A DNA stretch of 64,000 nt from NCBI GenBank assembly GCA_947166305.1, contig CAMVDV010000005.1, positions 1 to 64,000 on the forward strand. Reading direction: 5' to 3'. The notes under the pieces were generated by a model that did no database searches, was not told the origin of the DNA, and saw only the letters and a program-made list of their open reading frames with translations. Of the stretch, positions 35,150 to 43,984 are shown piece after piece. The DNA comes from an uncultured Prevotellaceae bacterium (GTDB taxonomy: Bacteria > Bacteroidota > Bacteroidia > Bacteroidales > Bacteroidaceae). The position numbers and the translations under genes are program-made. The stretch's first letter is position 1. Each line of letters starts with the position of its first letter.

Positions 35150-36463
35150 ATGGCAGAAGAAAAGAACAAACCCACGGCAGGAGGCATCAAATTCAACTTC
35201 ATGAAGCAGACAGAAAACCCCTGCATCATCAAAGTGGTGGGCGTCGGCGGCGGAGGCGGCAACGCCATCAACCACATGTACCGCGAAGGCATACACGAAG
35301 TCACCTACGTTGTCTGCAACACCGACAAGAAAGCACTCAATGACTCCCCAGTCCCCAACCACCTGCAGCTCGGCAAGGACGGACTCGGGGCAGGCAACAA
35401 CCCCGCAGTCGGCAGGCAGCGAGCCGAAGAAAGCATCGACGACATACGCCAAATGCTCAACGACGGCACCCGAATGGTCTTCATCACCGCCGGCATGGGC
35501 GGAGGCACTGGCACCGGAGCCGCTCCCATCATTGCACAATGCGCCAAGGATGCCGGCATACTCACCGTAGGCATCGTCACCATCCCCTTTAAGTTCGAGG
35601 GAAACAAGAAAATCAATCAGGCACTCGACGGCGTGGAAGAAATCGCCAAGCACGTGGATGCACTGCTCGTCATCAACAACGAAAGGCTCCGCGAGATATA
35701 CCCCGAGCTCACAGTCATCAATGCCTTCGCCAAGGCAGACGACACCCTCTCCATCGCAGCAAAGAGCATCGCCGAGATCATCACCATGCATGGCATCATG
35801 AACCTCGACTTCCAGGACGTCACAACCGTGCTCAAGGACGGCGGAGTCGCCATCATGTCCACCGGATACGGCGAAGGGGAGAACCGCGTGACCAAGGCCA
35901 TTGAGGAAGCACTCAACAGCCCGTTGCTCAACAACAACGACATCTTCGACTCCAAGAAAGTGCTCATGAACATCAACTTCTGTGCCGATCAGGAGCACGA
36001 CAACCTCATGATGGAGGAAATAGGCGAGGTTGACACCTTCATGTCAAGGTTCCGCCGCGATGTGGAAACGAAGTGGGGACTCGCCACCGACAGCTCTCTG
36101 GGCGGAAAGGTGAAGATAACCTTGCTTGCCACCGGTTTCGGATTGCAGAATGTGCCCGGCGTTCAGGACATCGTCGAACAGAAAGACATCGAGAAGTCTG
36201 CGCTCGACCGCGAGACGGAAGAGTACCATGAGGAGAGAAAGGAGAAGTATTACGGTCCAAACGGCGGCACTTCCACCAGAAGGCGACGCCACAACACCTA
36301 CATCTTCACTGACGAGGACCTCGACAACGACGACATTATCTCGATGGTCGACGCGCGTCCCGTCTACAACCGCACGAAGGATGAGGTGGGAAAGATAAGG
36401 GAGAAGAGCAATCCCGTGCAGGAATCCGAGGAACCGGCCATGGGTGTTGCCTTCAACATCTGA
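35150..36463 (+). CDS. ftsZ: cell-division GTPase FtsZ
   Basis: A 437-residue tubulin homologue with VVGVGGGGGNAINHM, the tubulin signature GGGTGTGAAP, and the T7-type NAFAKADDTL region. The C-terminal variable linker (about 340-420) ends in a short conserved tail (NPVQESEEPAMGVAFNI) that should bind FtsA. It assembles the Z ring. Last gene of the division cluster; recO lies convergent, 23 bp away. Confidence 0.97.
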   Translation: MAEEKNKPTAGGIKFNFMKQTENPCIIKVVGVGGGGGNAINHMYREGIHEVTYVVCNTDKKALNDSPVPNHLQLGKDGLGAGNNPAVGRQRAEESIDDIRQMLNDGTRMVFITAGMGGGTGTGAAPIIAQCAKDAGILTVGIVTIPFKFEGNKKINQALDGVEEIAKHVDALLVINNERLREIYPELTVINAFAKADDTLSIAAKSIAEIITMHGIMNLDFQDVTTVLKDGGVAIMSTGYGEGENRVTKAIEEALNSPLLNNNDIFDSKKVLMNINFCADQEHDNLMMEEIGEVDTFMSRFRRDVETKWGLATDSSLGGKVKITLLATGFGLQNVPGVQDIVEQKDIEKSALDRETEEYHEERKEKYYGPNGGTSTRRRRHNTYIFTDEDLDNDDIISMVDARPVYNRTKDEVGKIREKSNPVQESEEPAMGVAFNI

Positions 36464-36486
36464 GGCCTTGCTGCCGCACCTTGTGC

Positions 36487-37218
36487 TCAGGCAAGCACTT
36501 CCCTCAGCACTTCGAGCGAACGGAGCTCGCGAAATTCGGGAACATGCAGCTTGTAGTAGGTCGTAAGCACCTCCAGTATGCGGCCGCGCTGCACGCGGTT
36601 CAGCCTGAAACTGTGCATGTTGCGCGGCGTCATCCTCAGGAACAGCGGCAGCATCGCCGTTTCTTCTTCCCCGAGGAAAGCGTCGTGGGCAGGCATGGTC
36701 TCTGTCCCGATGCCGTCGCGCAGGTCGAAGAAGCGCGGAGGCCTGCGCAGGTCGATGTTGGGCCAAATGCCTAAATAGTAGGTGAGGCGCACGAGGAAGG
36801 CAATATGGAAGTTCGCCAGGCCCTCGCGCGCCACGTCGAACCACTCCAGACTGTATATTATATAATGGTATAGGCGGTCGTTTTTCACCTCTCGCCTAAG
36901 GGCGTTGTGCAGAAATTCCGACAGGAAGAGGGCCACCGTCTCCTTGAGTGGGTCGTAGGGGAGCGAGGCGTAGCAGCGGGCGATGTGCAGCTCTTGCATC
37001 TTCTGCAAGGAGGCCGACGGACGGAAGTCAAAGGTCAGTTCCACGATGTTGAGCGGCCTGAGCAGCGTCGTCTGCAAGCCCGGCTTGCGCTGACGCCTGC
37101 GGTCGCGCACCAGGAACTGCACGCTTCCCCTCGTCTGCGTGAAGATGTCCACGATGGCACTGTCGTCGTTGTAGCGGTTGAAGTGAAGCACTATGCCCTC
37201 TGTCGTCTCTATCATCAT
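36487..37218 (-). CDS. recO: DNA repair protein RecO
   Basis: A 243-residue protein with the N-terminal OB fold (IETTEGIVLHFNRYNDDSAIVDIFTQTRG) and a helical C-terminal domain. It mediates RecF-pathway recombination by loading RecA. The start at 37218 (MMIETTEG) fits the family N-terminus better than the longer frame, which would add 12 residues. It is convergent to ftsZ. An AT-rich word resembling the dispersed TATATAATAATG motif lies inside the gene near 36854. Confidence 0.9.
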   Translation of the reverse strand: MMIETTEGIVLHFNRYNDDSAIVDIFTQTRGSVQFLVRDRRRQRKPGLQTTLLRPLNIVELTFDFRPSASLQKMQELHIARCYASLPYDPLKETVALFLSEFLHNALRREVKNDRLYHYIIYSLEWFDVAREGLANFHIAFLVRLTYYLGIWPNIDLRRPPRFFDLRDGIGTETMPAHDAFLGEEETAMLPLFLRMTPRNMHSFRLNRVQRGRILEVLTTYYKLHVPEFRELRSLEVLREVLA

Positions 37219-37316
37219 TCGGAGTCTTTTGGCCAGTAAAGGTAAGGAAAACATCCCAAACGGCAGCCCTCTTTTGAGAAAAATGCACAGAAAGACACAT
37301 TTTTTCGCAGAATTAT

Positions 37317-37347
37317 TTTGTCAGTCTCGGAAAAAGCTGTAACTTTG
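37317..37347 (+). promoter_or_regulatory. promoter of tRNA-Glu and rpsT
   Basis: TTTG (37317-37320), a 19-bp spacer and TAACTTTG (37340-37347), a full match to the Bacteroidetes consensus. Confidence 0.85.
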
Positions 37348-37412
37348 CACCCGCAATTGAGAGCCCTGTGCTCAAAAAGCACTGGCCGTTGAGCAATCAA
37401 GGCCGAAGGTAA

Positions 37413-37484
37413 GGTCCCTTCGTCTATCGGTTAGGACGAGAGATTTTCATTCTCTAAAGAGGAGTTCGACTCTCCTAGGGACTA
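37413..37484 (+). tRNA. tRNA-Glu (UUC)
   Basis: Cloverleaf: acceptor GGTCCCT/AGGGACT (with one G-U at the end), D arm GTCTATCGGTTAGGAC, anticodon stem AGAGA/TCTCT around loop TTTTCAT with anticodon TTC, T arm AGGAG-TTCGACT-CTCCT, discriminator A. CCA is not encoded. It lies directly upstream of rpsT and is probably co-transcribed with it. Confidence 0.95.
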
Positions 37485-37517
37485 CAAGGAAAGTAAAATA
37501 TAACAAGAAATAAACAG

Positions 37518-37772
37518 ATGGCAAATCACAAATCATCACTTAAGCGCATCAGACAAGAGGAGAAAAGGCGCCTCCACAACCGCTATTACGCCAAGACCAT
37601 GCGTAATGCTGTGCGCAAACTCCGTGCCACGACCGACAAGGCCGCAGCAGTAGAGATGTATCCCAGCGTTCAGAAGGCACTCGACAAGCTCGCCAAGATT
37701 AACGTAATCCACAAGAACAAGGCTTCGAACCTTAAGTCTAAGCTGGCTCAATACATTCAGAAGCTCGGCTAA
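37518..37772 (+). CDS. rpsT: 30S ribosomal protein S20
   Basis: An 84-residue, strongly basic helical protein of the small subunit, beginning [20 protein letters not shown] as usual, with the conserved [11 protein letters not shown] segment. It starts 33 bp after tRNA-Glu and ends in a terminator that overlaps its stop codon. Confidence 0.96.
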   Translation: MANHKSSLKRIRQEEKRRLHNRYYAKTMRNAVRKLRATTDKAAAVEMYPSVQKALDKLAKINVIHKNKASNLKSKLAQYIQKLG

Positions 37773-37829
37773 AAGGCCACAATTTTTGCTATAACGTACA
37801 AGGCTGCTCCCCGGAGTGGCCTTTTTTTT
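37771..37829 (+). terminator. rho-independent terminator of rpsT
   Basis: AAAAGGCCAC (37771-37780) pairs with GTGGCCTTTT (37816-37825) and is followed by T-rich sequence. The stem begins inside the rpsT stop codon. Confidence 0.85.
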
Positions 37830-37889
37830 ATGCTGTATAAAAAGGGATGGCTTGCCGGAGAAAACGTCCTCCGTTCCTGTAGAAACGTC

Positions 37890-37977
37890 AATCGCTGCAG
37901 CCGGGGATTGGCATCGCCCCAGCCTGGAATTCCAATCGCCGCAGCCGGAGATTGGCATCGCCCCAGCCTGAAAATTT
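37890..37977. repeat. 22-bp minisatellite, 4 units
   Basis: Two alternating unit types at 37890, 37912, 37934 and 37956: AATCGCTGCAGCCGGGGATT and CATCGCCCCAGCCTGGAATT. The alternation gives a 44-bp higher-order period. Confidence 0.93.
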
Positions 37978-38016
37978 TCTGGCCTTATTGGGGGGCTTAT
38001 AGAAAAGGGAGAAACG

Positions 38017-38062
38017 ACAGCGCCTATAGGCACTCTGATGCGAGGGGACCTATAGGCGCTGT
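38017..38062. repeat. 14-bp inverted repeat downstream of gyrB
   Basis: ACAGCGCCTATAGG (38017-38030) and CCTATAGGCGCTGT (38049-38062) form a perfect stem around an 18-nt loop. It lies 36 bp beyond the gyrB stop on the reverse strand. There is no U-tract, so a terminator role is uncertain. Confidence 0.6.
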
Positions 38063-38097
38063 GATGGCCGGAGCCGTTGCCTTCGCGGGCGAAGGGC

Positions 38098-40071
38098 TTA
38101 GGCGTCGATGTTGGCGAAAGTGGCGTTCTTCTCGATGAACTCGCGTCGCGGACCGACATCTTCGCCCATGAGCATGGAGAAGACGTAGTCGGCGGCAGCA
38201 GCGTCGTCGATGGTGACTTGTTTGAGACGGCGTTGCTCGGGATCCATCGTGGTCTCCCAGAGCTGCTTCGGGTTCATTTCGCCCAGACCTTTGTAGCGTT
38301 GCGTGTGGAGCTTGGTGTCGTCGGCGTCGCCGGCGGCGTAGGTTTGGATGAAACGGATGCGCGCTTCCTCGTCATAGCAGTACTCTTCGACCTTGCCATA
38401 AGAGCAGCGATAGAGTGGGGGCGTGGCAATGTAGAGACGACCGTCCTTGATGAGCTGCGGCATGTAGCGGAAGAAGAGCGTCATGAGCAGCGTGTCGATG
38501 TGCGAACCGTCCACGTCGGCATCGGTCATGATGATGGTCTTGTAGTAGCGGAGCTTGTCGTAGTTGGCCTCTTTGTAGTCGTCGGGGTTGAGGCCGAACT
38601 TGACTCCGAGGGCCTGGATAATGTTGTTCACCTCCTCATGCTCGAAGGCTTTGTTCCACATCACGCGCTCCACGTTGAATATCTTGCCTCGGATGGGCAG
38701 GATGGCCTGGAAGTGACGGTTGCGGCCTTGCTTAGCGGAACCGCCTGCGGAGTCGCCCTCCACGATGAAAAGCTCGGCGTTGGCGGGATCTTTGTCCGAG
38801 CAGTCGGCCAGTTTGCCGGGCAGTCCGCCGCCACTCATCGGGCTCTTACGAAGCACCTTTTCTCTGGCTTTTCTTGCTTCTACACGAGCCTGAGCAGCAA
38901 GCAAAACTTTATCTACGATGAGCTTTGCTTCTCTTGGATGTTCCTCGAGATAATTGGTTAGCGCCTCACCTACAGCCTGTTGTACGGCTCCAGCCACTTC
39001 GCTGTTTCCCAGCTTGGTCTTGGTCTGGCCCTCAAACTGAGGCTCTGCCACCTTGATTGAAATCACGGCAGTCAGGCCTTCGCGGAAATCCTCACCACTG
39101 ATTTCAATGCCGTTCTTAGCGAGTTTCTCCAGTACTTTATCGAACTTCTCCTCAGCATACTTCTTGAGTACACGTGTCAACGCCATACGGAAGCCTTGTA
39201 AGTGTGTGCCGCCCTCGATAGTATTGATGTTGTTGACGTAGGAATGAAGATTCTCGTTGAAACCGATGTTATACATGATGGCAACCTCAATGGGTATGCC
39301 TTGCTTCTCTGTGTTGAGGTAGATGACATCGTCGAAGAGGTGTGTGCGGCTGCTGTCGATGTAGCGCACGAAATCGCGCACACCGCCTTCGCTGTAGAAT
39401 TTCTCTGTCTTTGTATTGCCTTCCTCGTCGGGTCGGAGGTCGGTGAGTGTGATTGTGATGCCGGCGTTGAGGTATGCGAGCTCACGCATACGGTTTGCCA
39501 GGATGTCATACTTGTAGGTAGTGGTGGTGAAGATGGTCTTGTCGGGCCAGAACTGCTGCCGTGTGCCGCGCAAGTCTGTTGTGCCGATGACCTCGACGCC
39601 CGTCACGGGCTTGCCGATGGCGTACTCTTGCTGATAGATCTTGCCGTCGCGATAGACTTGGCTCACCATCTTCGACGAGAGAGCGTTGACGCAACTGACG
39701 CCAACGCCGTGGAGTCCGCCGGACACCTTATAGGAACCTTTGTCGAACTTGCCGCCTGCGTGGAGCACCGTCATGACCACTTCCAGGGCACTCTTGTGTT
39801 CCTTCTCGTGCATATCGACGGGGATGCCGCGGCCATTGTCCTGCACCGTGATGCTGCCGTCCTCGTTGATGGTCACCTCGATGTGTGTGCAGTAGCCGGC
39901 GAGGGCTTCGTCGATGGAGTTATCGACGGTTTCGTAGACAAGGTGATGCAGGCCCTTCTCGCTGATGTCGCCGATATACATCGCCGGACGCTTGCGCACT
40001 GCTTCCAGACCTTCCAGCACCTGAATGTTCGACGCGCTGTATTCCTGTGGTTGCTTTTCCAGTTCTTCCAT
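38098..40071 (-). CDS. gyrB: DNA gyrase subunit B
   Basis: A 657-residue type II topoisomerase subunit. The GHKL ATPase motifs are ETVDNSIDEALAG, VQDNGRGIPVD and GGLHGVGVSCVNALS. The TOPRIM domain carries IVEGDSAGGSAKQGRNR and DADVDGSHI, and the C-terminal tail RYKGLGEMNPKQLWETTMD is conserved. Length matches Bacteroidetes GyrB without the proteobacterial insertion. It introduces negative supercoils together with GyrA. Base composition changes within the gene: about 38850-39430 is clearly less GC-rich than the ends. Confidence 0.97.
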   Translation of the reverse strand: MEELEKQPQEYSASNIQVLEGLEAVRKRPAMYIGDISEKGLHHLVYETVDNSIDEALAGYCTHIEVTINEDGSITVQDNGRGIPVDMHEKEHKSALEVVMTVLHAGGKFDKGSYKVSGGLHGVGVSCVNALSSKMVSQVYRDGKIYQQEYAIGKPVTGVEVIGTTDLRGTRQQFWPDKTIFTTTTYKYDILANRMRELAYLNAGITITLTDLRPDEEGNTKTEKFYSEGGVRDFVRYIDSSRTHLFDDVIYLNTEKQGIPIEVAIMYNIGFNENLHSYVNNINTIEGGTHLQGFRMALTRVLKKYAEEKFDKVLEKLAKNGIEISGEDFREGLTAVISIKVAEPQFEGQTKTKLGNSEVAGAVQQAVGEALTNYLEEHPREAKLIVDKVLLAAQARVEARKAREKVLRKSPMSGGGLPGKLADCSDKDPANAELFIVEGDSAGGSAKQGRNRHFQAILPIRGKIFNVERVMWNKAFEHEEVNNIIQALGVKFGLNPDDYKEANYDKLRYYKTIIMTDADVDGSHIDTLLMTLFFRYMPQLIKDGRLYIATPPLYRCSYGKVEEYCYDEEARIRFIQTYAAGDADDTKLHTQRYKGLGEMNPKQLWETTMDPEQRRLKQVTIDDAAAADYVFSMLMGEDVGPRREFIEKNATFANIDA

Positions 40072-40105
40072 AAAGATTTGTTAGGTTTTTCGTTAAATTT
40101 GTGTG

Positions 40106-40136
40106 CAAAGATACAACTTTTCTTTCACATTTGCAA
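40106..40136 (-). promoter_or_regulatory. promoter of gyrB
   Basis: On the reverse strand TATCTTTG (complement of 40106-40113) lies 20 bp downstream of TTG (complement of 40134-40136). Confidence 0.6.
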
Positions 40137-40700
40137 GCAAATGCGTAAGAAAAACGGCCTCGCAGCCTTCTCTTTTCCGCCTTTTCCCCGCTTTTCTCAA
40201 AAAAAGAGCCCGAAGTCCCCAGAGACCCCGGCGGCCTTGCTCACTGCGAGGCCATACAAATCCCTCGCTGAGGCTGTAAAAAAACTTACAGGATTTTGCC
40301 ATGTTCGGGCGAAAGCCTTGCCGGATTGAGCAATCGAGGCAGACGGATTTCTCAACGTCCTATACGGTGATGGCCAACACACTACAGGGCGTTGCCAAAA
40401 ACCCTATGCCGCGATGCCCGTATGCGAGTGCCAAAATTTGCGATGGAATGGCCGATTTTTTATCCAAAAGCACGGAGAATGCTCCCTTTCTCCGCACATC
40501 GTTGTTTGTCGCCGAAAGCCAAGTCTCTGGCAGTCAAACGGATGGAAAAACGTCGAAAAACGGGCCCCGGAAGCCATCGGAGCGTGCCGAATGCGGTTTT
40601 CCCGTGCCGTGCGTCACGAATAAGGATAAAATCATTACAATTTGTTCCTGCCACAAAAAAATAATGCAGTCCGTCAGAGTAAAGTAGAATCCGCCAAGTA
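40137..40700. other. non-coding stretch
   Basis: No supported gene. Several short frames lack protein-like composition. The right part (40650-40700, AATGCAGTCCGTCAGAG) resembles sequence flanking hairpin elements at 5460 and 6785. Confidence 0.45.
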
Positions 40701-40701
40701 G

Positions 40702-40897
40702 GGACGCGCCGTGGCGCGTCCGCGCAGGGGAAGCAGCCCCCTCCCCGCTCCCCCTTTGGGGGAGTGCTTTTGAATGACAGAGCTTTCACATGTAAATAAT
40801 CCGCCATGTAGGGACGCGCCGTGGCGCGTCCGCGTTGGCGGCGAAGGTGTGGTGGATGAGGATGCATCGCAGTTGGCGGACGCGCCACGGCGCGTCC
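40702..40897. repeat. hairpin cores: one solo and one inverted pair
   Basis: A solo GGACGCGCCGTGGCGCGTCC lies at 40702-40721. The pair is 40812-40831 (GT form) and 40878-40897 (AC form), enclosing 46 bp (GCGTTGGCGGCGAAGGTGTG …), the same spacing as the 6827 and 7662 elements. Confidence 0.9.
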
Positions 40898-40933
40898 CTA
40901 CAGGGAGGACGTGTCACGCCTGCCGTCGGGCAA

Positions 40934-40963
40934 CAAAAAACGGCCGCTGGGATGCGGCCGTTT
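40934..40963 (-). terminator. rho-independent terminator on the reverse strand
   Basis: AAACGGCCGC (40938-40947) pairs with GCGGCCGTTT (40954-40963). On the reverse strand it is followed by a six-T tract. It ends the leucine-rich repeat gene 21 bp after its stop. Confidence 0.85.
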
Positions 40964-40984
40964 GGGGGTATAGGGTGGGGGAGA

Positions 40985-41734
40985 TTACTTTGTGGCGGCT
41001 GTTCCGTTCATGTTGATGTTGTCGGGTTTCTCCTCGCTCTCCTCGATGAAAAACTCGCGCCAAATCTCGCTGTCCTTGTATGTCTTGCTGCCTTTGGGCA
41101 CATAGAGCGTGCACCATGTGCGGTCCACCTTGGAGAATGCGTTCGGCTCGCACTTGGGTGCGTCCTTGGCAAGGCAATAGATGGAGATGAGGGCCGAGCA
41201 TCTCGAGAAGGCTTCCTCGCCCACGCTTGCCACACTCTCGGGGATGATGACTCCCTTGAGCGATTTGCATCCGAAGAATGTCTCGTCCTCGATGGCGGGC
41301 ACGCCCTTGGGCAGCACCATCCAGGTCAGTGAGGCACAGCCCTCGAAGGCTCCCATTCCTATCTCCGTCACGCTCGCCGGGATGTTGACACTCGTCATGG
41401 CATTGCACCCATAGAAGGCGAATGTCTTGATGGCCCTCACGCTGTTGGGAATCGTGACGGAGGTGATGGACGAACAGTCGCGGAAGGCATAGTCGCCGAT
41501 GCTGACCACGTTGAAGGTCTTGCCGTTGTACGTCACCGAGGCAGGTATGGTGATAGAGCCGGTGTAGGCTGCGAAATTTTGGTCGGAGAACACCTTGTTG
41601 GTCACCTCCACCTCTGTTGCCGAGATACGGCTGTAGTAAATGCCGTCCACCTCGCAGTCGTAGGCCATGACAGACGGCGTCATGGCAAAGAGGGCAGCCA
41701 GCGTTGCGAAGAAAGAATAAAGTGAAGTCTTCAT
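40985..41734 (-). CDS. BspA-like leucine-rich repeat surface protein
   Basis: A 249-residue exported protein. The start at 41734 gives a signal peptide (MKTSLYSFFATLAALFAMTPSVMA). Residues about 75-190 contain four to five Treponema/BspA-type repeats with the pattern IGDYAFRDCSSITSVTIPNS, typical of LRR_5 surface adhesins. The C-terminal region (VDRTWCTLYVPKGSKTYKDS … EIWREFF) matches the end cap of BspA-like proteins. It probably binds host or bacterial surface ligands. The gene is flanked by its own promoter and a strong terminator, so it is monocistronic. Confidence 0.85.
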   Translation of the reverse strand: MKTSLYSFFATLAALFAMTPSVMAYDCEVDGIYYSRISATEVEVTNKVFSDQNFAAYTGSITIPASVTYNGKTFNVVSIGDYAFRDCSSITSVTIPNSVRAIKTFAFYGCNAMTSVNIPASVTEIGMGAFEGCASLTWMVLPKGVPAIEDETFFGCKSLKGVIIPESVASVGEEAFSRCSALISIYCLAKDAPKCEPNAFSKVDRTWCTLYVPKGSKTYKDSEIWREFFIEESEEKPDNINMNGTAATK

Positions 41735-41758
41735 TATCAAAAAAGTTAAATTTCGCGG

Positions 41759-41766
41759 CAAAGATA
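41759..41766 (-). promoter_or_regulatory. -7 element of the leucine-rich repeat gene
   Basis: CAAAGATA on the plus strand reads TATCTTTG on the reverse strand, 25 bp upstream of the start codon. The -33 box is weak. Confidence 0.5.
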
Positions 41767-42132
41767 GTGATTATTTTCTTTCGACGGCACTTTTTCGCTC
41801 AAAAAAATACGCTTTATTGTAAAAATCTCTGTCCGACCCCTCGTTAAGCGCCTTGAGTTGACGCCATTTTCCCCTGAAAATCCGTCGGGAACGACACCGT
41901 TTTCGTCAGCCCGTCGGCAAGGCCGTAAGTGCCCGGGCAATTCGGCGGCAAAAGACACCCTGTTTTCTTCGTCTTTGCATATTACAGTTTTCGAGTGCAT
42001 AAAAATTACATATCGCCGATTCCTCGCCAGATAAGCACTTATCGAAAATGTGAAGAAAAAAGGACAAGGAAGACGATTTAATGCCAAAATGGGGGTGTAA
42101 AATGAAAAAATGTGCAAATAAGCGAAAAAAAT
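41767..42132. other. intergenic region upstream of the fimbrial operon
   Basis: No supported gene. The right part is AT-rich with AAAATGGGGGTGTAAAATG near 42085, a shorter version of the A-tract/G-tract arrangement found at the promoter. Confidence 0.45.
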
Positions 42133-42174
42133 GGGGGGGGGTATTGCATATATAAAAAAGACATTTTAACTTTG
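42133..42174 (+). promoter_or_regulatory. fimbrial operon promoter with G9 tract
   Basis: Nine G (42133-42141) end two bases before TTG (42144-42146). A 20-bp spacer then leads to TAACTTTG (42167-42174). The leader is about 155 nt long. The G tract could change length by slipped-strand mispairing and alter promoter strength, although it lies outside the -33 to -7 spacer. Confidence 0.65.
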
Positions 42175-42337
42175 CAGCCGATTTTAGTTGCGCATATGTT
42201 AAAACAATTAAAAATATGCATACACGCGCGAGCGAATAAATAAGTGTAGTTAACTAATACCGATAGAAAACTTAACTTACATTCAAACAAAGGAATCAAC
42301 GACATTCAGGTTAACAACGTTTAACAACACGGAGAAT

Positions 42338-43984
42338 ATGGTAATAAGATTGTGGCATAGCAGAGTACATGGCATGGCAGGGAAGAGTTTCTCTGCGACA
42401 GCAGCTTCCGTTGCTGCGGCAATAGTCTTTTCCTTCCTCCTCGGCAGCGCACCGGCTGTGGCAGCGCCCGCCATACCCGCGTTCCCCATGCCCGCTCCCA
42501 TCGACACCACCGCCTATAAGTCCTACTCTTACGTCCGCTTCATCGATGGGCAGGACTCCGTGAAGCTGACCGACGAGCAGTTCTACGACATAGCCGGCAA
42601 GGTTATCTTCCCCATCAACAAGTATTATCTGCCCAAGAACGACTCGCTCATCCTCCAACTGAAGAACGAAGTGTTCCCCCTCATCAACCGCGACTCGCTC
42701 GAGCTGGCTTATATGATGCTGCGCGGTGCAGCCTCGCCCGAAGGTCCCACACGCTGGAACAAGATCCTCGGTGAGAGGCGTGCCGAAGCCCTCTTGAACT
42801 TCGTCAAGCAGAACCTCGTCGTCCCCGTCAAGGAAGACCTCGACATGGATATCGACATTGAGGACTACCGCACACTCTGCATCATGATGCGCCGCAGAGG
42901 CGACAAGGACTACGGCTACGTCCAGGCCCTCTGCGACCAATACCTCCCCAAGGACCAGATAGCCAAACTGAAGGCCACCCTGCGCGCCACACGTCAGGGC
43001 ACACTCTGGTTCCGCCTCTTCCGCGAATACTTCCCGCAGTTGCGTGCAGCACGCGTCATCTTCTTCTTCCACGCCCCGCAGAGCCACAAGAAACCCGAGG
43101 TGGTGGAGCCTATCCCAGTGGTGCCCGTGACCGTGGAGCCCGCTAAGGTGGAGCCTGAAAAGGTGGAGCCTGCACCCATCGCGAAGGACACCGCCACCGT
43201 GGTGCCCGTTTCCCCCGCACCCGCACCCCAGCCTTGGATGGAACGCTACGCACGCCGTGAGCTCCTCTCCGTCAAGACAAACCTGCTGGGCTATGTAGGC
43301 TATATGCCCAACTACGGTCGCTATTGCCCCATACCCAACGTCGCCATCGAGTACTATCCCCTGCGCGGACACTTCACATACGGCGCCTCGTTCGACTTCC
43401 CCTGGTGGCAACACTACTGGCAGCACAAGTACTTCCAGATAAGAAACTATCAGCTTGAGAGCCGATACTACTTCCGTCGCGGCGACATCGAACTGCGTCC
43501 CGAGGGACAGGGAGCCGCCTACAAGGGCCTCTACCTCCAGGCTTACGGCAACATCGCCGTCTTCGGCATCTGCTTCGACGAGCGTCGCGGCTGGGAAGGC
43601 GAAGTCTTCGGTGCCGGACTCGGAGTGGGCTATGTCCTCCCCCTCGGCAAGAGAGAGCACTGGCGCATGGAGTTCCAGCTCCAAGTGGGCTTCCTCTATG
43701 GCGGATACGACCCCTATCAGTGGGAAAACCCCGTCAATCCCGCCTACCAGGATCACCTCTATTATTACGACTGGACGCAGAAACCGTCCTTCTTCAAAAA
43801 GCGTCAGTACCGCTTCACCTGGGTTGGTCCCACCAGAATCGGCGTCACCTTGAGCTACGACCTGCTCTATCGCAAGGCACGCAACAAGACAAACGGCATA
43901 CACACCTCCGACGATACAGAGCCGACGAAACGCTATAATCCCCTCGTGCCCTACGAGAAACGTGAGAAAGGAGACCGCCAATGA
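42338..43984 (+). CDS. outer-membrane DUF3575 protein with OmpA-like segment, first gene of the fimbrial locus
   Basis: A 548-residue exported protein with a signal peptide (hydrophobic residues about 20-42). Residues about 65-230 include an OmpA-like peptidoglycan-binding pattern (YMMLRGAASPEGPTRWNKIL … ERRAEALLNF). A proline/valine-rich linker (residues about 250-300, VEPAKVEPEKVEP) leads into a beta-barrel DUF3575-type domain (LLSVKTNLLGYVGYMPNYGR, PNVAIEYYPLRGHFTYGASF) at about 305-520. DUF3575 proteins are commonly encoded at the start of Bacteroidetes fimbrillin operons, where they may anchor or assemble the fimbria; the exact role is not established. The stop overlaps the next start by 4 bp. 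Confidence 0.82.
   Translation: MVIRLWHSRVHGMAGKSFSATAASVAAAIVFSFLLGSAPAVAAPAIPAFPMPAPIDTTAYKSYSYVRFIDGQDSVKLTDEQFYDIAGKVIFPINKYYLPKNDSLILQLKNEVFPLINRDSLELAYMMLRGAASPEGPTRWNKILGERRAEALLNFVKQNLVVPVKEDLDMDIDIEDYRTLCIMMRRRGDKDYGYVQALCDQYLPKDQIAKLKATLRATRQGTLWFRLFREYFPQLRAARVIFFFHAPQSHKKPEVVEPIPVVPVTVEPAKVEPEKVEPAPIAKDTATVVPVSPAPAPQPWMERYARRELLSVKTNLLGYVGYMPNYGRYCPIPNVAIEYYPLRGHFTYGASFDFPWWQHYWQHKYFQIRNYQLESRYYFRRGDIELRPEGQGAAYKGLYLQAYGNIAVFGICFDERRGWEGEVFGAGLGVGYVLPLGKREHWRMEFQLQVGFLYGGYDPYQWENPVNPAYQDHLYYYDWTQKPSFFKKRQYRFTWVGPTRIGVTLSYDLLYRKARNKTNGIHTSDDTEPTKRYNPLVPYEKREKGDRQ

Noticed and set aside
40301..40687. 128-codon forward frame upstream of the hairpin elements
   Set aside because: No protein-like hydrophobic pattern or family motif, and part of it consists of sequence shared with flanks of other hairpin elements.
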